From: JAPHTQ01 sp050287105
Lineage (GTDB): Bacteria; Pseudomonadota; Gammaproteobacteria; Thiohalomonadales; Thiohalomonadaceae
Direction: 5' to 3'
Assembly (NCBI GenBank): GCA_050287105.1
Contig: JBNKBG010000002.1
Coordinates: forward strand, 1 to 64,000
Length of the DNA: 64,000 nucleotides
Shown here: positions 8,605-17,280 of the stretch, piece by piece
How positions within the stretch are numbered: the first letter of the stretch is position 1
How the letters are laid out: every line of letters starts with the position of its first letter
The notes under the pieces: generated by a model
Databases searched by the model: none
What the model was told of the DNA's origin: nothing
Seen by the model: only the letters and a program-made list of their open reading frames with translations
Translations under genes and position numbers: made by a program

Positions 8605-11310
8605 CTAGTGGGCTTCATCCCAGTTGGCACCACTCCCGGCCTCCACCACCAACGGTACCCTCAACGCCGCCGCCCCGCTCATCAACTCGATAATCTTCCC
8701 GCTCACCGCATCGACCTTCGCCTCGGGCACCTCGAACACCAGTTCGTCATGGACCTGCATGATCATGTGGATCTCCGGCTGATCCGCCAGCCAGGCGTCC
8801 ACGGTGAGCATGGCACGTTTGATGATGTCGGCGGCGGTGCCCTGCATCGGCGCGTTGATCGCGGTACGCTCGGCGTACTGACGACGCTGGCCGTTGCTCG
8901 ACTTGATGTCGGGGATATAGAGACGACGTCCGAAGGCGGTCTCCACATAGCCCTGCTCGCGGGCCAGTTCGCGGGTGTTATCCATATAGGCCTTCACCCC
9001 CGGATAGCGGGCGAAGTAGAGATCCACATAGTTCTGCGCCGCGGCACGATCGATACCCAGTTGCTTGGCCAGACCGAAGGCGGACATGCCGTAGATCAGG
9101 CCGAAATTGATCGCCTTGGCGCTGCGGCGCTGTTCGCCGCTCACCTTATCCAGCGCTTCGCCAAAGACCTCGGCAGCGGTGGCGCGGTGAATATCCTCCC
9201 CTGCGGCAAAGGCCTTGAGCAGCCCTTCGTCACCGGAGAGGTGGGCCATGATGCGCAGCTCGATCTGCGAGTAGTCGGCGGCGACGATGCGCGAACCGGA
9301 CGGGGCGATAAAGGCCTGACGGATACGTCGACCCTCTTCGGTACGCACCGGGATGTTTTGCAGGTTCGGATCGGAAGAGGAGAGCCGTCCGGTCGCCGCC
9401 ACCGCCTGATGGTAGGAGGTGTGTACCCGGCCGGTGTGCATGCTGATCATCAGCGGCAGCTTGTCGGTGTAAGTCGACTTGAGCTTGGACATGGAGCGAT
9501 GCTCCAGGATCAGGCGCGGCAACGGATAGTCCAGCGCCAGTTCCGCCAGCACCTCTTCGGCGGTGGAGGGCTGCCCCTTGGGGGTCTTCTTCAATACCGG
9601 CAGGCCCAGCTTGTCGAACAGGATCGCCTGGATCTGTTTCGGTGAACCGAGATTGAAGATCTCGCCCGCCTCGTCGTAGGCGGCCTTTTCAAGTGCTTCC
9701 ATCTTCTGCGCCAGTTCGCCGCTCTGCTGCTCCAGCATCGCCTTGTCCACCAGCACGCCGGTCCGTTCCATTCGTGAAAGAATCGACAGCAGCGGGACTT
9801 CGAGTTCGCGGTAGAGTTTCGCCAGCGATGGAATGGCTTCCAACTGCGGCCACAGGGCCTGGTGCAGACGCAGGGTAATGTCCGCATCCTCCGCCGCGTA
9901 GGGACCGGCCTGCTCCAGCGCCACCTCGTTGAAGCCGATCTGCTTGGCGCCCTTGCCCGCCACCTCTTCATAACTGATGTTTTTGTGGCCGAGATATTTC
10001 AGCGCCAGCGAATCCATATCGTGACGGGTGGCGGTGGAGTCGAGCACGTAGGATTCGAGCATGGTGTCATGGGCGATGCCACGCAGATCGATACCGTGGT
10101 TGGCGAGCACACTCTTGTCGTACTTGAGGTTCTGCCCGACCTTCAGGTGCTTGTCGCTTTCCAGTAACGGTTTGAGTTTTTCCAGCACCTCGCTGCGCGG
10201 TAGTTGTTGCGGTGCGCCGGGATAGTTGTGCGCTACCGGGACATAAGCCGCCCTGTGCGCTTCGACAGCAAACGAAACGCCCACGATCATTGCGTCCATA
10301 TAGTCGAGGCTGGTGGTCTCGGTATCGAAGGCAAACAACGCTGCCTGTTCCAGTTTTTTCAACCAGGCATCGAAGGCTTTCCAGTCGAGCACCGTTTCGT
10401 AACTGCTTTCGGCGTTGACCTGCTCCGCCTCAACCGGTGCCGCTTCACCACTGTTTAGTAACTCACTCAGCCAGCTCTTGAATTCCAGTTTGCTGAAGAG
10501 ATCGCGCAGCGCGTTTTGATCCGACGCCTGCCGCTCCAGTTGCAGCGGCTTGAGATCCATCGCTACGTCACACTTGATCGTCACCAGCTCTTTCGACAGT
10601 GGCAGCTGTTGCAGACTGTCGCGCAGGTACTCGCCCACCTTGCCCTTGAACTCATCGGCACGGGCGATGATCGCGTCGAGCGACCCATACTCCTGCAACC
10701 ACTTTACCGCGGTCTTCGGGCCAACCTTGGGCACACCGGGAACGTTATCCACGGTATCGCCGATCAGCGCCAGGTAGTCGATGATCCGCTCCGGTGGAAT
10801 ACCGAATTTTTCGCTAACGCCATCCGGATCCATGGTGGTCTCGGTCATGGTGTTGACCAGGGTGACGTGTTCGTTGACCAGCTGCGCCATGTCCTTGTCC
10901 CCGGTGGAGACCAGCACCTTCATCCCCTGCTCTTCCGCCTGCTTCGCCAGGGTGCCGATCACGTCGTCCGCCTCTACACCCTCGATACTTAGCAGCGGCA
11001 AACCCATGGCACGGACGATGGCGTGGATCGGTTCGATCTGGCTGCGCAGGTCGTCAGGCATCGGCGGGCGGTTGGCCTTGTACTCGGGGTACATCTCATC
11101 GCGGAAGGTCTTGCCCTTGGCGTCGAACACTACTGCCACGTGGGCCGGATCGTAATCCTTGAGCAGACGACGCAGCATGTTGGTCACGCCGTAGGCGGCG
11201 CCAGTCGGCTCGCCTTTCGAGTTGGTCAGCGAAGGCATGGCGTGGAAGGCGCGGTAGAGGTAGGAGGAGCCGTCCACCAGCACCAGCAGTTTGTTGTCCT
11301 TATTTGGCAT
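8605..11310 (-). CDS. polA: DNA polymerase I
   Basis: Repair and Okazaki-fragment processing polymerase, 901 residues. The 5'-3' exonuclease domain (about 1-290) shows LVDGSSYLYRAFHA, EADDVIGTLA and STGDKDMAQLV. The 3'-5' proofreading domain (about 310-510) keeps its metal ligands in FDTETTSLDY, NLKYDKSVLA and YAAEDADITL, so proofreading should be active. The polymerase domain has motif A in ADYSQIELRIMAHLSGDE, the O-helix in RRSAKAINFGLIYG and motif C in MQVHDELVFEV. It is full length with no lesions. It converges on engB, with the small RNA candidate downstream of its stop. Confidence 0.97.
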   Translation of the reverse strand: MPNKDNKLLVLVDGSSYLYRAFHAMPSLTNSKGEPTGAAYGVTNMLRRLLKDYDPAHVAVVFDAKGKTFRDEMYPEYKANRPPMPDDLRSQIEPIHAIVRAMGLPLLSIEGVEADDVIGTLAKQAEEQGMKVLVSTGDKDMAQLVNEHVTLVNTMTETTMDPDGVSEKFGIPPERIIDYLALIGDTVDNVPGVPKVGPKTAVKWLQEYGSLDAIIARADEFKGKVGEYLRDSLQQLPLSKELVTIKCDVAMDLKPLQLERQASDQNALRDLFSKLEFKSWLSELLNSGEAAPVEAEQVNAESSYETVLDWKAFDAWLKKLEQAALFAFDTETTSLDYMDAMIVGVSFAVEAHRAAYVPVAHNYPGAPQQLPRSEVLEKLKPLLESDKHLKVGQNLKYDKSVLANHGIDLRGIAHDTMLESYVLDSTATRHDMDSLALKYLGHKNISYEEVAGKGAKQIGFNEVALEQAGPYAAEDADITLRLHQALWPQLEAIPSLAKLYRELEVPLLSILSRMERTGVLVDKAMLEQQSGELAQKMEALEKAAYDEAGEIFNLGSPKQIQAILFDKLGLPVLKKTPKGQPSTAEEVLAELALDYPLPRLILEHRSMSKLKSTYTDKLPLMISMHTGRVHTSYHQAVAATGRLSSSDPNLQNIPVRTEEGRRIRQAFIAPSGSRIVAADYSQIELRIMAHLSGDEGLLKAFAAGEDIHRATAAEVFGEALDKVSGEQRRSAKAINFGLIYGMSAFGLAKQLGIDRAAAQNYVDLYFARYPGVKAYMDNTRELAREQGYVETAFGRRLYIPDIKSSNGQRRQYAERTAINAPMQGTAADIIKRAMLTVDAWLADQPEIHMIMQVHDELVFEVPEAKVDAVSGKIIELMSGAAALRVPLVVEAGSGANWDEAH

Positions 11311-11431
11311 GGCTGCGATCTGTCAGGGAGTTCGGGCAAGCAGGATAAACCATCTCTCCCTGGATTGCTGCCGGGGTAAAGCCGCAGAAATAAATTACTT
11401 CATTATCAATTACTAACATTAATACTAAGTA

Positions 11432-11460
11432 TTGACTATTCCCCTATAAACAGTTTAAAT
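11432..11460 (+). promoter_or_regulatory. sigma-70-like promoter of a possible untranslated transcript
   Basis: TTGACT (11432-11437), 17-base spacer, TTAAAT (11455-11460) in the 425-bp gap between polA and the LOG-family gene. A strong hairpin terminator follows 140 bp further on, and no convincing gene lies between, so the pair may bound a small RNA. Support is by eye only. Confidence 0.4.
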
Positions 11461-11466
11461 GCCTCC

Positions 11467-11627
11467 ACCCTGCATCACACGCAGCCGACCACAGCAGTGG
11501 TTGACACACCGGTGACAAAAATAATTCAGCGCCGGACAGTCGAAGGCAACACACGTGTAGGAGCAAATGGGGGAGTTATAAAAAAAACAAAATGAGTTTC
11601 CGCCGGCATATGCCGGCTTTATTTTTT
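11467..11627 (+). ncRNA. possible small transcript ending in an intrinsic terminator
   Basis: Region between the promoter-like sequence at 11432 and the terminator at 11602. It contains small potential stems such as ACCAC/GTGGT and no open frame with a ribosome site. It could be an untranslated RNA about 155 nt long. Alternatively the terminator only insulates the next gene. Confidence 0.3.
11602..11627 (+). terminator. intrinsic terminator
   Basis: GCCGGC-ATAT-GCCGGC (11602-11617) followed on the plus strand by TTTATTTTTT. It lies upstream of the LOG-family gene and is oriented to stop transcription entering from the left. Confidence 0.75.
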
Positions 11628-11735
11628 CTGCTGAAAAAACCTTTGCCACAAAGTGGCCAGGCACCTTTCCTGTATGCCCAACTGCTTCTCCGCCCTATAA
11701 TGGAATGACATTCCGCAGCGATCGATTGGATATCC

Positions 11736-12458
11736 ATGAGTGACAAAGAAAAAACCCCGCACCACGGCGTGATCCCTGACGACAGCATGTTGACTCGCGA
11801 GTCGTGGAAGATCTTTCAGATCATGGCCGAGTTCGTCGAGGGTTTTGAGCGGCTGGCAGAGATCCGCCCTTCGGTGAGCATCTTTGGCTCAGCACGTACC
11901 CCGGTGGACCACCCCTACTACCAGCTCACCGAGGAGATCGCCTACAACCTCTCCCAGGCCGGTTTTTCCGTGGTCAGCGGTGGCGGCCCCGGCATCATGG
12001 AGGCGGCCAACAAAGGCGCCTATCGTGGCAAATCCCCCTCCATCGGCCTCAATATCCAGCTGCCCCACGAGCAGTCGGGTAACGATTATCAGGACATCCG
12101 CCTCAGCTTCCGCCACTTTTTCTCGCGCAAGGTGATGTTTGTGAAGTACGCCGCCGCCTACGTGGTGATGCCTGGCGGCTTCGGCACCCTCGACGAACTG
12201 GCCGAGATCCTGACCCTGGTGCAGACCGGCAAGACCCGCCGTATCCCTATCATCCTGGTCCACTCACCCTTCTGGAAAGGTCTGATAGAGTGGATTCGCA
12301 CGACACTGGTGGAAGAGAAGGTGATCAGCCCGGAAGACCTGGACCTGTTGCAGATCATCGACGAACCTGAAAAAGTGGTCGAAGCGATCTTCAGCCACTA
12401 CGAACAAACCGGATTCGAGCCCTCTGCCAAAGAGCGCGAGATCCTGCTCGATCTTTAA
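11736..12458 (+). CDS. LOG-family Rossmann-fold protein (TIGR00730 type)
   Basis: Member of the lysine-decarboxylase-like LOG family; characterised members are nucleoside 5'-monophosphate phosphoribohydrolases. The diagnostic motifs are SGGGPGIMEAANKGAYRGK near residue 80 and MPGGFGTLDELAEILTLVQT near residue 145. The 240-residue length, with an N-terminal extension of about 40 residues before SVSIFGSART, fits the bacterial subgroup. A perfect TATAAT at 11696-11701 lies 35 bp upstream without a good -35. It starts a run of three plus-strand genes ending in thrB. The substrate cannot be read from sequence. Confidence 0.85.
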   Translation: MSDKEKTPHHGVIPDDSMLTRESWKIFQIMAEFVEGFERLAEIRPSVSIFGSARTPVDHPYYQLTEEIAYNLSQAGFSVVSGGGPGIMEAANKGAYRGKSPSIGLNIQLPHEQSGNDYQDIRLSFRHFFSRKVMFVKYAAAYVVMPGGFGTLDELAEILTLVQTGKTRRIPIILVHSPFWKGLIEWIRTTLVEEKVISPEDLDLLQIIDEPEKVVEAIFSHYEQTGFEPSAKEREILLDL

Positions 12459-12468
12459 GGGGAAAACT

Positions 12469-12762
12469 ATGCGTTACCTGCCACTGCTGTTCACCGCCCT
12501 GCTACTCGCCGCACCACTTAGTGCTGAAGAGAGCACAGCCAGCAGCGATGAAGAGCTGCAACCGGAAGTCACCATTGTCCACCGTGGCAAGGAGACCATC
12601 GAGGAGTATCGTGTTGGCGGCCAGCTCTACATGGTCAAGATCACCCCCAGCAACGGCGTGCCCTACTACTTAATGGACACCGACGGCGATGGCAGTCTGG
12701 AGACCCGGCGCAACGACCTTGAAAACCCCTCCGTGGTGCAGTGGCGCATCTTTACCTGGTAA
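12469..12762 (+). CDS. DUF2782 small secreted protein
   Basis: A 97-residue protein with a signal peptide (residues 1-19, cleavage after LSA) and a compact domain reading RVGGQLYMVKITPSNGVPYYLMD, then DGDGSLETR and VVQWRIFTW at the C terminus. This is the pattern of DUF2782, commonly found between polA or LOG genes and thrB in gammaproteobacteria. It starts 10 bp after the LOG gene, with AAGGGGA as ribosome site, and is followed by thrB. No function is known; the location is probably the periplasm. Confidence 0.85.
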   Translation: MRYLPLLFTALLLAAPLSAEESTASSDEELQPEVTIVHRGKETIEEYRVGGQLYMVKITPSNGVPYYLMDTDGDGSLETRRNDLENPSVVQWRIFTW

Positions 12763-12837
12763 TTGCGCAACGCCGCACTGTCTTTCCTGTTCGCGGGCAG
12801 ATAAAATCACGCCCACGGCAAATAACCGAAGCTTTTT

Positions 12838-13776
12838 ATGTCTGTTTACACAGTGGTCGAGAAGGATGAGCTGGAGACATTTCTCCGCAACTACACCCTT
12901 GGCGATCTGATCGACTACCAGGGCATCAGCGCCGGTATCGAAAACACCAACTACTTCGTCACCACCAGTGAAAAGAGACTGGTCCTCACCCTGTTTGAAA
13001 ACCATACCGCTGACGAGCTGGTTTACTTCCTCGATCTGATGGCCTTCCTTGCCGAGCATGATGTGCCCAGCGCCCACCCTATTGCCGACAATCAGGGCCG
13101 CTATCTGCGCGAACTCAACGGTAAACCGGCGGCGCTGGTAATGCGCCTCAATGGCGGCGGCGTCGATCACCCCAATGCCGCCCAATGCGCTGCGCTGGGC
13201 CACGCCCTGGGCAAGCTGCATGTGGCGGGACAGTCCTTCAGCGGTCAGCGCGACAATGACCGTGGCCCGCACTGGTGGCACACCACCCGCGACGCGGTGA
13301 TCGAAAAACTGGCCGATGACGAGCGAGCCCTGCTCGATGGGGAACTCGCCTTCCAGCGCGGCCATCGCTTCGACAGCCTGCCGCGCGGCGTGATCCACGC
13401 CGACCTGTTCCGCGACAACGCCCTGTTCGAAGGCGACAGCCTCACCGGCCTGATCGATTTTTACTACGCCTGTAACGACGTGCTGCTCTACGACGTGGCG
13501 GTCACCCTCAACGACTGGTGCAGCAATGGTGGCGGCAGCCTCGACATGGAAAAATCGCGCGCCATGCTCGACGCCTATAAACAGGAACGCCCCTTCAGCG
13601 CCGAAGAGATCGAGGCCTGGCCGGTGATGTTGCGTGCCGGCGCACTGCGCTTCTGGCTCTCCCGTCTACAGGATCACCACTTCCCTCGTGAAGGCGAACT
13701 GACCCATATCAAAGACCCGGATGTCTTCCGCGACATCCTCCTGGCGAGAATAAATCAGCCAATTCCGCCCCTCTAA
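12838..13776 (+). CDS. thrB: homoserine kinase (ThrB2/APH-fold type)
   Basis: Phosphorylates L-homoserine in threonine synthesis. It belongs to the aminoglycoside-phosphotransferase fold used by Pseudomonas-type ThrB, not the GHMP-type enzyme of enterics. The N terminus MSVYTVVEKDELETFLRNY and GISAGIENTNYFV form the nucleotide-binding lobe. The catalytic loop GVIHADLFRDNALF (near residue 185) and the metal-binding Asp in GLIDFYYA (near 205) are present. The length is 312 residues, normal for the family. Threonine synthase is not in this window. Confidence 0.92.
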   Translation: MSVYTVVEKDELETFLRNYTLGDLIDYQGISAGIENTNYFVTTSEKRLVLTLFENHTADELVYFLDLMAFLAEHDVPSAHPIADNQGRYLRELNGKPAALVMRLNGGGVDHPNAAQCAALGHALGKLHVAGQSFSGQRDNDRGPHWWHTTRDAVIEKLADDERALLDGELAFQRGHRFDSLPRGVIHADLFRDNALFEGDSLTGLIDFYYACNDVLLYDVAVTLNDWCSNGGGSLDMEKSRAMLDAYKQERPFSAEEIEAWPVMLRAGALRFWLSRLQDHHFPREGELTHIKDPDVFRDILLARINQPIPPL

Positions 13777-13888
13777 AGCGGCGTTTCCACGCCCCCTGAA
13801 AAGCGATTTCTACCCCCTCTCCGCCACTCTGGCGCGTCACTTATCACTTGCGGATGAGGTAAGCCTTTGTCAGATATGGAGAATGTTT

Positions 13889-13923
13889 TTATCCACAGAT
13901 CCTGTGGATAACTTTGTGGATGT
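13889..13923. promoter_or_regulatory. inverted DnaA-box pair plus a third near-match
   Basis: TTATCCACA at 13889-13897 and its reverse complement TGTGGATAA at 13903-13911 are both exact DnaA boxes, five bases apart. TGTGGATGT follows at 13915-13923 with two mismatches. A fourth box, TGTGCATAA (fits TTATNCACA inverted), lies at 14096-14104, with an A/T-rich stretch near 14000-14035 in between. The cluster sits in a 450-bp gap with no gene and could be a replication-control locus or origin-like region. Confidence 0.6.
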
Positions 13924-14228
13924 TTTGGGAGAAACTGCGCTAAGTCCGTGTTCCAGCAGCGTTAGTCATAAATTGGTCATCTTCTGCACAGCGCTATTTT
14001 CTCTTTTACAATCAATAATATGAGTATTTACTAATGCACCTTAAGGTGTGATCGACTAGACACTTGACAGCCACCGGGAGGCCATGCTCCATCACTGTGC
14101 ATAAACGACGGCCAAACCCGTCGAAATCATGATCGTTGTCAAGTAATCCTTTCGATAGCCGTCAACTTGCCCCCCACTGAGCCGGTCCATAGAATAGGTC
14201 CACCCTTTGCCAAACAGACATCTATAAC

Positions 14229-14774
14229 GTGAAAACATTGGCCCGCCTTGCCGGGCGCCTCGATCAACTCAGTGAATGGACCGGCCGGGGTATCTCCTGG
14301 CTCACTCTGGGCATGGTTCTCGTCACCTTCGCCGTGGTGGTGCTGCGCTACCTGTTCAACATCGGCTGGATCGCCATGCAGGAGTCGATCACCTTTATGC
14401 ACGCGCTGGTGTTCATGCTCGGCGCCGCCTACACCCTGCGCCATGACGGCCATGTGCGGGTCGATATCTTCTATCAAAAATTTGGCCCCCGTGGTCGCGC
14501 CTGGGTCGACCTGCTCGGTACCCTGTTTCTGTTGCTGCCGGTCACTCTGTTTATCGCCTGGATCAGCTGGGAGTACGTCGCCACCTCCTGGGAACTGCAT
14601 GAAGGCTCCCGCGAGACCGGCGGCCTGCCCGGCGTTTACCTGCTGAAGAGCGCCATTCCGCTAATGGCGGTGTTGCTGGTGTTGCAGGGAACCTCCCTGG
14701 CACTGCGTTCTGTGCTGGTGTTGCTGGGCCATGAGGAAGACGCCCCGGCGCACGATGCGAGTACGGAAGTATGA
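14229..14774 (+). CDS. TRAP transporter small permease (DctQ type)
   Basis: Small membrane subunit of a tripartite ATP-independent periplasmic transporter. The protein has 181 residues with four predicted spans: around residues 18-38, 52-70 (ESITFMHALVFMLGAAYTLR), 92-112 and 137-157. The motif RHDGHVRVDIFYQ after the second span is typical of DctQ. The start is a GTG at 14229 without a strong ribosome site. Its stop overlaps the large permease start by four bases (ATGA), so the two are translationally coupled. No DctP solute-binding protein gene lies on either side. Confidence 0.88.
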   Translation: MKTLARLAGRLDQLSEWTGRGISWLTLGMVLVTFAVVVLRYLFNIGWIAMQESITFMHALVFMLGAAYTLRHDGHVRVDIFYQKFGPRGRAWVDLLGTLFLLLPVTLFIAWISWEYVATSWELHEGSRETGGLPGVYLLKSAIPLMAVLLVLQGTSLALRSVLVLLGHEEDAPAHDASTEV

Positions 14775-16159
14775 GCCCGGAAGTCATGGCTATCCTCATG
14801 TTCATCGTCATCTGTGGCGTGTTGCTGCTCGGCTACCCGGTCGCCTTCACCCTCGGCGGCACCGCGCTGGCCTTCGCCGCCCTTGGCGGACAGCTCGGCC
14901 TGTTCGATGGTGCCTTCCTCGAAGCGCTACCCAACCGCCTCTTCGGCATCATGACCAACGAAACGTTGATCGCCGTGCCGCTGTTCGTCTTCATGGGGGT
15001 AATGCTGGAGCGCTCGAAAGTCGCCGAGCAACTACTCGATACCATGGCTGCCCTGTTCGGGCCGCTGCGCGGCGGTCTGGGGATCTCGGTGACCCTGGTG
15101 GGAATGCTGCTCGCCGCCAGCACCGGCATCGTCGGCGCCACCGTGGTCACCATGGGTCTGCTCTCCCTGCCCACCATGATCAAACGTTGTTACAGCCCGG
15201 CACTGGCCTGCGGCACCATCTGTGCCTCCGGCACCCTGGGACAGATCATCCCGCCGTCGATTATCCTGATCCTGCTCGGCGATGTGCTTTCGTCTGCCTA
15301 TCAACAGGCGCAGCTTGATATGGGGATCTGGTCGCCGGAGACCGTTTCGGTGGGCGACCTCTTTGCCGGTGCGCTGATCCCCGGCCTGCTACTGGTCGCG
15401 TTTTACATCATCTATCTGCTTGTCGTTGCCTGGCTGAAACCAGAGGCCTGCCCGGTGCCGCCGAAAGAGGAGCGCGGCAACTACGACCGCGAACTCCTGT
15501 TGCGGGCCGTTAAGGTGTTGCTGCCGCCACTCGGCCTGATCCTCGCCGTGCTCGGCTCGATCCTGCTCGGCCTCGCCACCCCCACCGAAGCAGCATCGGT
15601 TGGTGCCATCGGTGCGATCCTGCTCGCCGTGAGTCAACGTCAGTTCAATCGCGACACCTTGAATGAAGTGATGCGCTCCACCACGCAGATCACCGCCATG
15701 GTGTTTTTGATCTTTATCGGTGCCTCGCTCTTCTCATTGATATTCCGTGGCTTCGGTGGCGACGACATGGTGCGCGAGTTACTAACCGATCTACCCGGCG
15801 GGGTTTTCGGCGCGATGCTGGTAGTGATGCTGGTGATGTTCCTGCTCGGTTTTATTCTCGACTTCATCGAGATCACCTTTGTCGTCGTGCCCATCGTTGC
15901 ACCAATACTATTGGCAATGGATCTCAACCCGGTCTGGCTTGGTGTGATGATCGCCATCAACCTGCAGACCTCCTTCCTCACCCCACCGTTTGGCTTTGCA
16001 TTGTTCTATCTGCGCGGTGTTGCACCGCCTGAGGTAACAACGATACAAATCTACAAGGGTGTCATTCCTTTCATCATCATTCAGTTGATCGCCCTCGGTG
16101 CGCTGGCGCTGTGGCCGGAACTGGCGACCTGGTTGCCCGGTGTGGTGTACGGGGAGTAA
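14771..16159 (+). CDS. TRAP transporter large permease (DctM type)
   Basis: Main channel subunit of a TRAP transporter, 462 residues with about 12 spans. Family hallmarks are YPVAFTLGGTALAFA near residue 25, VPLFVFMGVMLERS near 75, CASGTLGQIIPPSIILILLGD near 150-170 and ATPTEAASVGAIGA near 275. NLQTSFLTPPFGFALFYLRG near 400 is also characteristic. The substrate depends on the missing binding protein and cannot be inferred; organic acids are usual. It ends exactly where the converging integrase gene ends (16159/16160), so the integron abuts it without a spacer. Confidence 0.9.
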   Translation: MSPEVMAILMFIVICGVLLLGYPVAFTLGGTALAFAALGGQLGLFDGAFLEALPNRLFGIMTNETLIAVPLFVFMGVMLERSKVAEQLLDTMAALFGPLRGGLGISVTLVGMLLAASTGIVGATVVTMGLLSLPTMIKRCYSPALACGTICASGTLGQIIPPSIILILLGDVLSSAYQQAQLDMGIWSPETVSVGDLFAGALIPGLLLVAFYIIYLLVVAWLKPEACPVPPKEERGNYDRELLLRAVKVLLPPLGLILAVLGSILLGLATPTEAASVGAIGAILLAVSQRQFNRDTLNEVMRSTTQITAMVFLIFIGASLFSLIFRGFGGDDMVRELLTDLPGGVFGAMLVVMLVMFLLGFILDFIEITFVVVPIVAPILLAMDLNPVWLGVMIAINLQTSFLTPPFGFALFYLRGVAPPEVTTIQIYKGVIPFIIIQLIALGALALWPELATWLPGVVYGE

Positions 16160-17128
16160 CTAAACATCCAGCGGACTGCGCACCGCATTACCTCCGCGAT
16201 TCAATACATGGGTGTAGATTTGCGTGGTCTTGACGTCCTTGTGACCCAATAACTCCTGCACCGTACGGATGTCATAGCCATTCTCCAGCAAATGCGTGGC
16301 AAAGGAGTGACGCAAACTATGGCTGGTAGCCGGTTTATTGATACCGGCACGACGCACTGCACCCTTTATCGCACGCTGAAACGCCTTTTCGCCCAGGTGA
16401 TGTCGACGAATAACCCCACTACGTGGATCGTTAGCTGGCTCTGCCGCAGGAAACATATACTGCCACCCTAACTCCCGGCCTGCGTTGGGATACTTGCGCT
16501 CCAGAGCGTAGGGCAGATAGACTGGCCCGACACCACTCTTGAGATCTTGCTCATGGAAGACCTGCACTCTGGCAATCTGGCTCTGCAAAGGCTCCACCAG
16601 AGAACGCGGCAACATGGTGCGTCGGTCCTTACCCCCTTTACCTTCCCGAACCACCACTTCCAGTCTCGCGAAATCGACATCCTTGACTCGCAACCTGATC
16701 GCCTCCATCAGCCGCAACCCGGAGCCATACAGCAGCGACGCGATCATGTGATGGACACCATCGAGTTGAGCCAGCACCCTCGTCACCTCATCCTGAGAAA
16801 GCACCACGGGAAGGCGGGACGGCTTCTTCGCTCTGGTCACACCATCAAGCCATGGCAATTCAATCTCAAGCACTTCTTTATACAAAAACAGAATAGCGGC
16901 AAGCGCCTGATTCTGTGTAGAAGGGGCAACGTTTCCCTGAACGGCAAGATGCGTAAGAAACGCCTCGACCTCTGGCGCACCCATCTCTTTGGGGTGACGC
17001 ACTCCGTGAAAATGGATGAAGCGTCGAATCCAGTCGACGTAGGCCTTTTCAGTGCGGATACTGTAGTGCTTGACCCGGCAACGATGCCTAACCTGATCAA
17101 GAAGACGTGGTTTGGTGGACACTTCCAT
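16160..17128 (-). CDS. intI: integron integrase (IntI-type tyrosine recombinase)
   Basis: Site-specific recombinase that inserts and excises gene cassettes at attI and attC sites. The 322-residue protein has the tyrosine recombinase catalytic set: Arg139 (GSGLRLME), Lys near 164-167 (GKGGKDR), His270 and Arg273 (SHSLRHSFATHLL), His296 (LLGHKDVKTT) and Tyr305 (IYTHVLN). The extra segment special to integron integrases lies at about residues 208-230 (ALERKYPNAGRELGWQY), which separates IntI from XerC/D. The N-terminal SAM-like domain spans about 1-95. The gene appears intact. It is transcribed away from the cassettes, as usual. Confidence 0.95.
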   Translation of the reverse strand: MEVSTKPRLLDQVRHRCRVKHYSIRTEKAYVDWIRRFIHFHGVRHPKEMGAPEVEAFLTHLAVQGNVAPSTQNQALAAILFLYKEVLEIELPWLDGVTRAKKPSRLPVVLSQDEVTRVLAQLDGVHHMIASLLYGSGLRLMEAIRLRVKDVDFARLEVVVREGKGGKDRRTMLPRSLVEPLQSQIARVQVFHEQDLKSGVGPVYLPYALERKYPNAGRELGWQYMFPAAEPANDPRSGVIRRHHLGEKAFQRAIKGAVRRAGINKPATSHSLRHSFATHLLENGYDIRTVQELLGHKDVKTTQIYTHVLNRGGNAVRSPLDV

Positions 17129-17271
17129 GGTCCCGTTTCCTCCCTGGGTTATCGTCCTGTTTACTCAGGACGGGCATATGCAAATCAATGCGTTACCTCG
17201 GTAGCGGAATTTTATTGGACAAAAGTGTCCTTTTGCAAGTGGTCACTTTTGACGTCGAATTATAGTTATGA
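17129..17271. promoter_or_regulatory. attI region and divergent promoter area
   Basis: Lies between intI and the first cassette. The recombination point is G17265/T17266 in GTTATGA, deduced because the R'' box of cassette 1 (CTCATAAC) is exactly complementary to GTTATGAG. Three inverted repeats lie upstream: GTCCTG-N6-CAGGAC (17156-17173), GGACA-N4-TGTCC (17217-17230) and AAGTG-N2-CACTT (17237-17248). They may be integrase-binding or regulator sites. No convincing LexA box or strong cassette promoter was seen. Confidence 0.7.
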
Positions 17272-17280
17272 GTAAACAAT

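Noticed and set aside
8521..9645. 374-codon plus-strand frame opposite polA
   Set aside because: Antisense to polA, low-complexity composition, no domain.
17129..17280. LexA box controlling intI
   Set aside because: The inverted repeats present do not have CTGT-N8-ACAG spacing.
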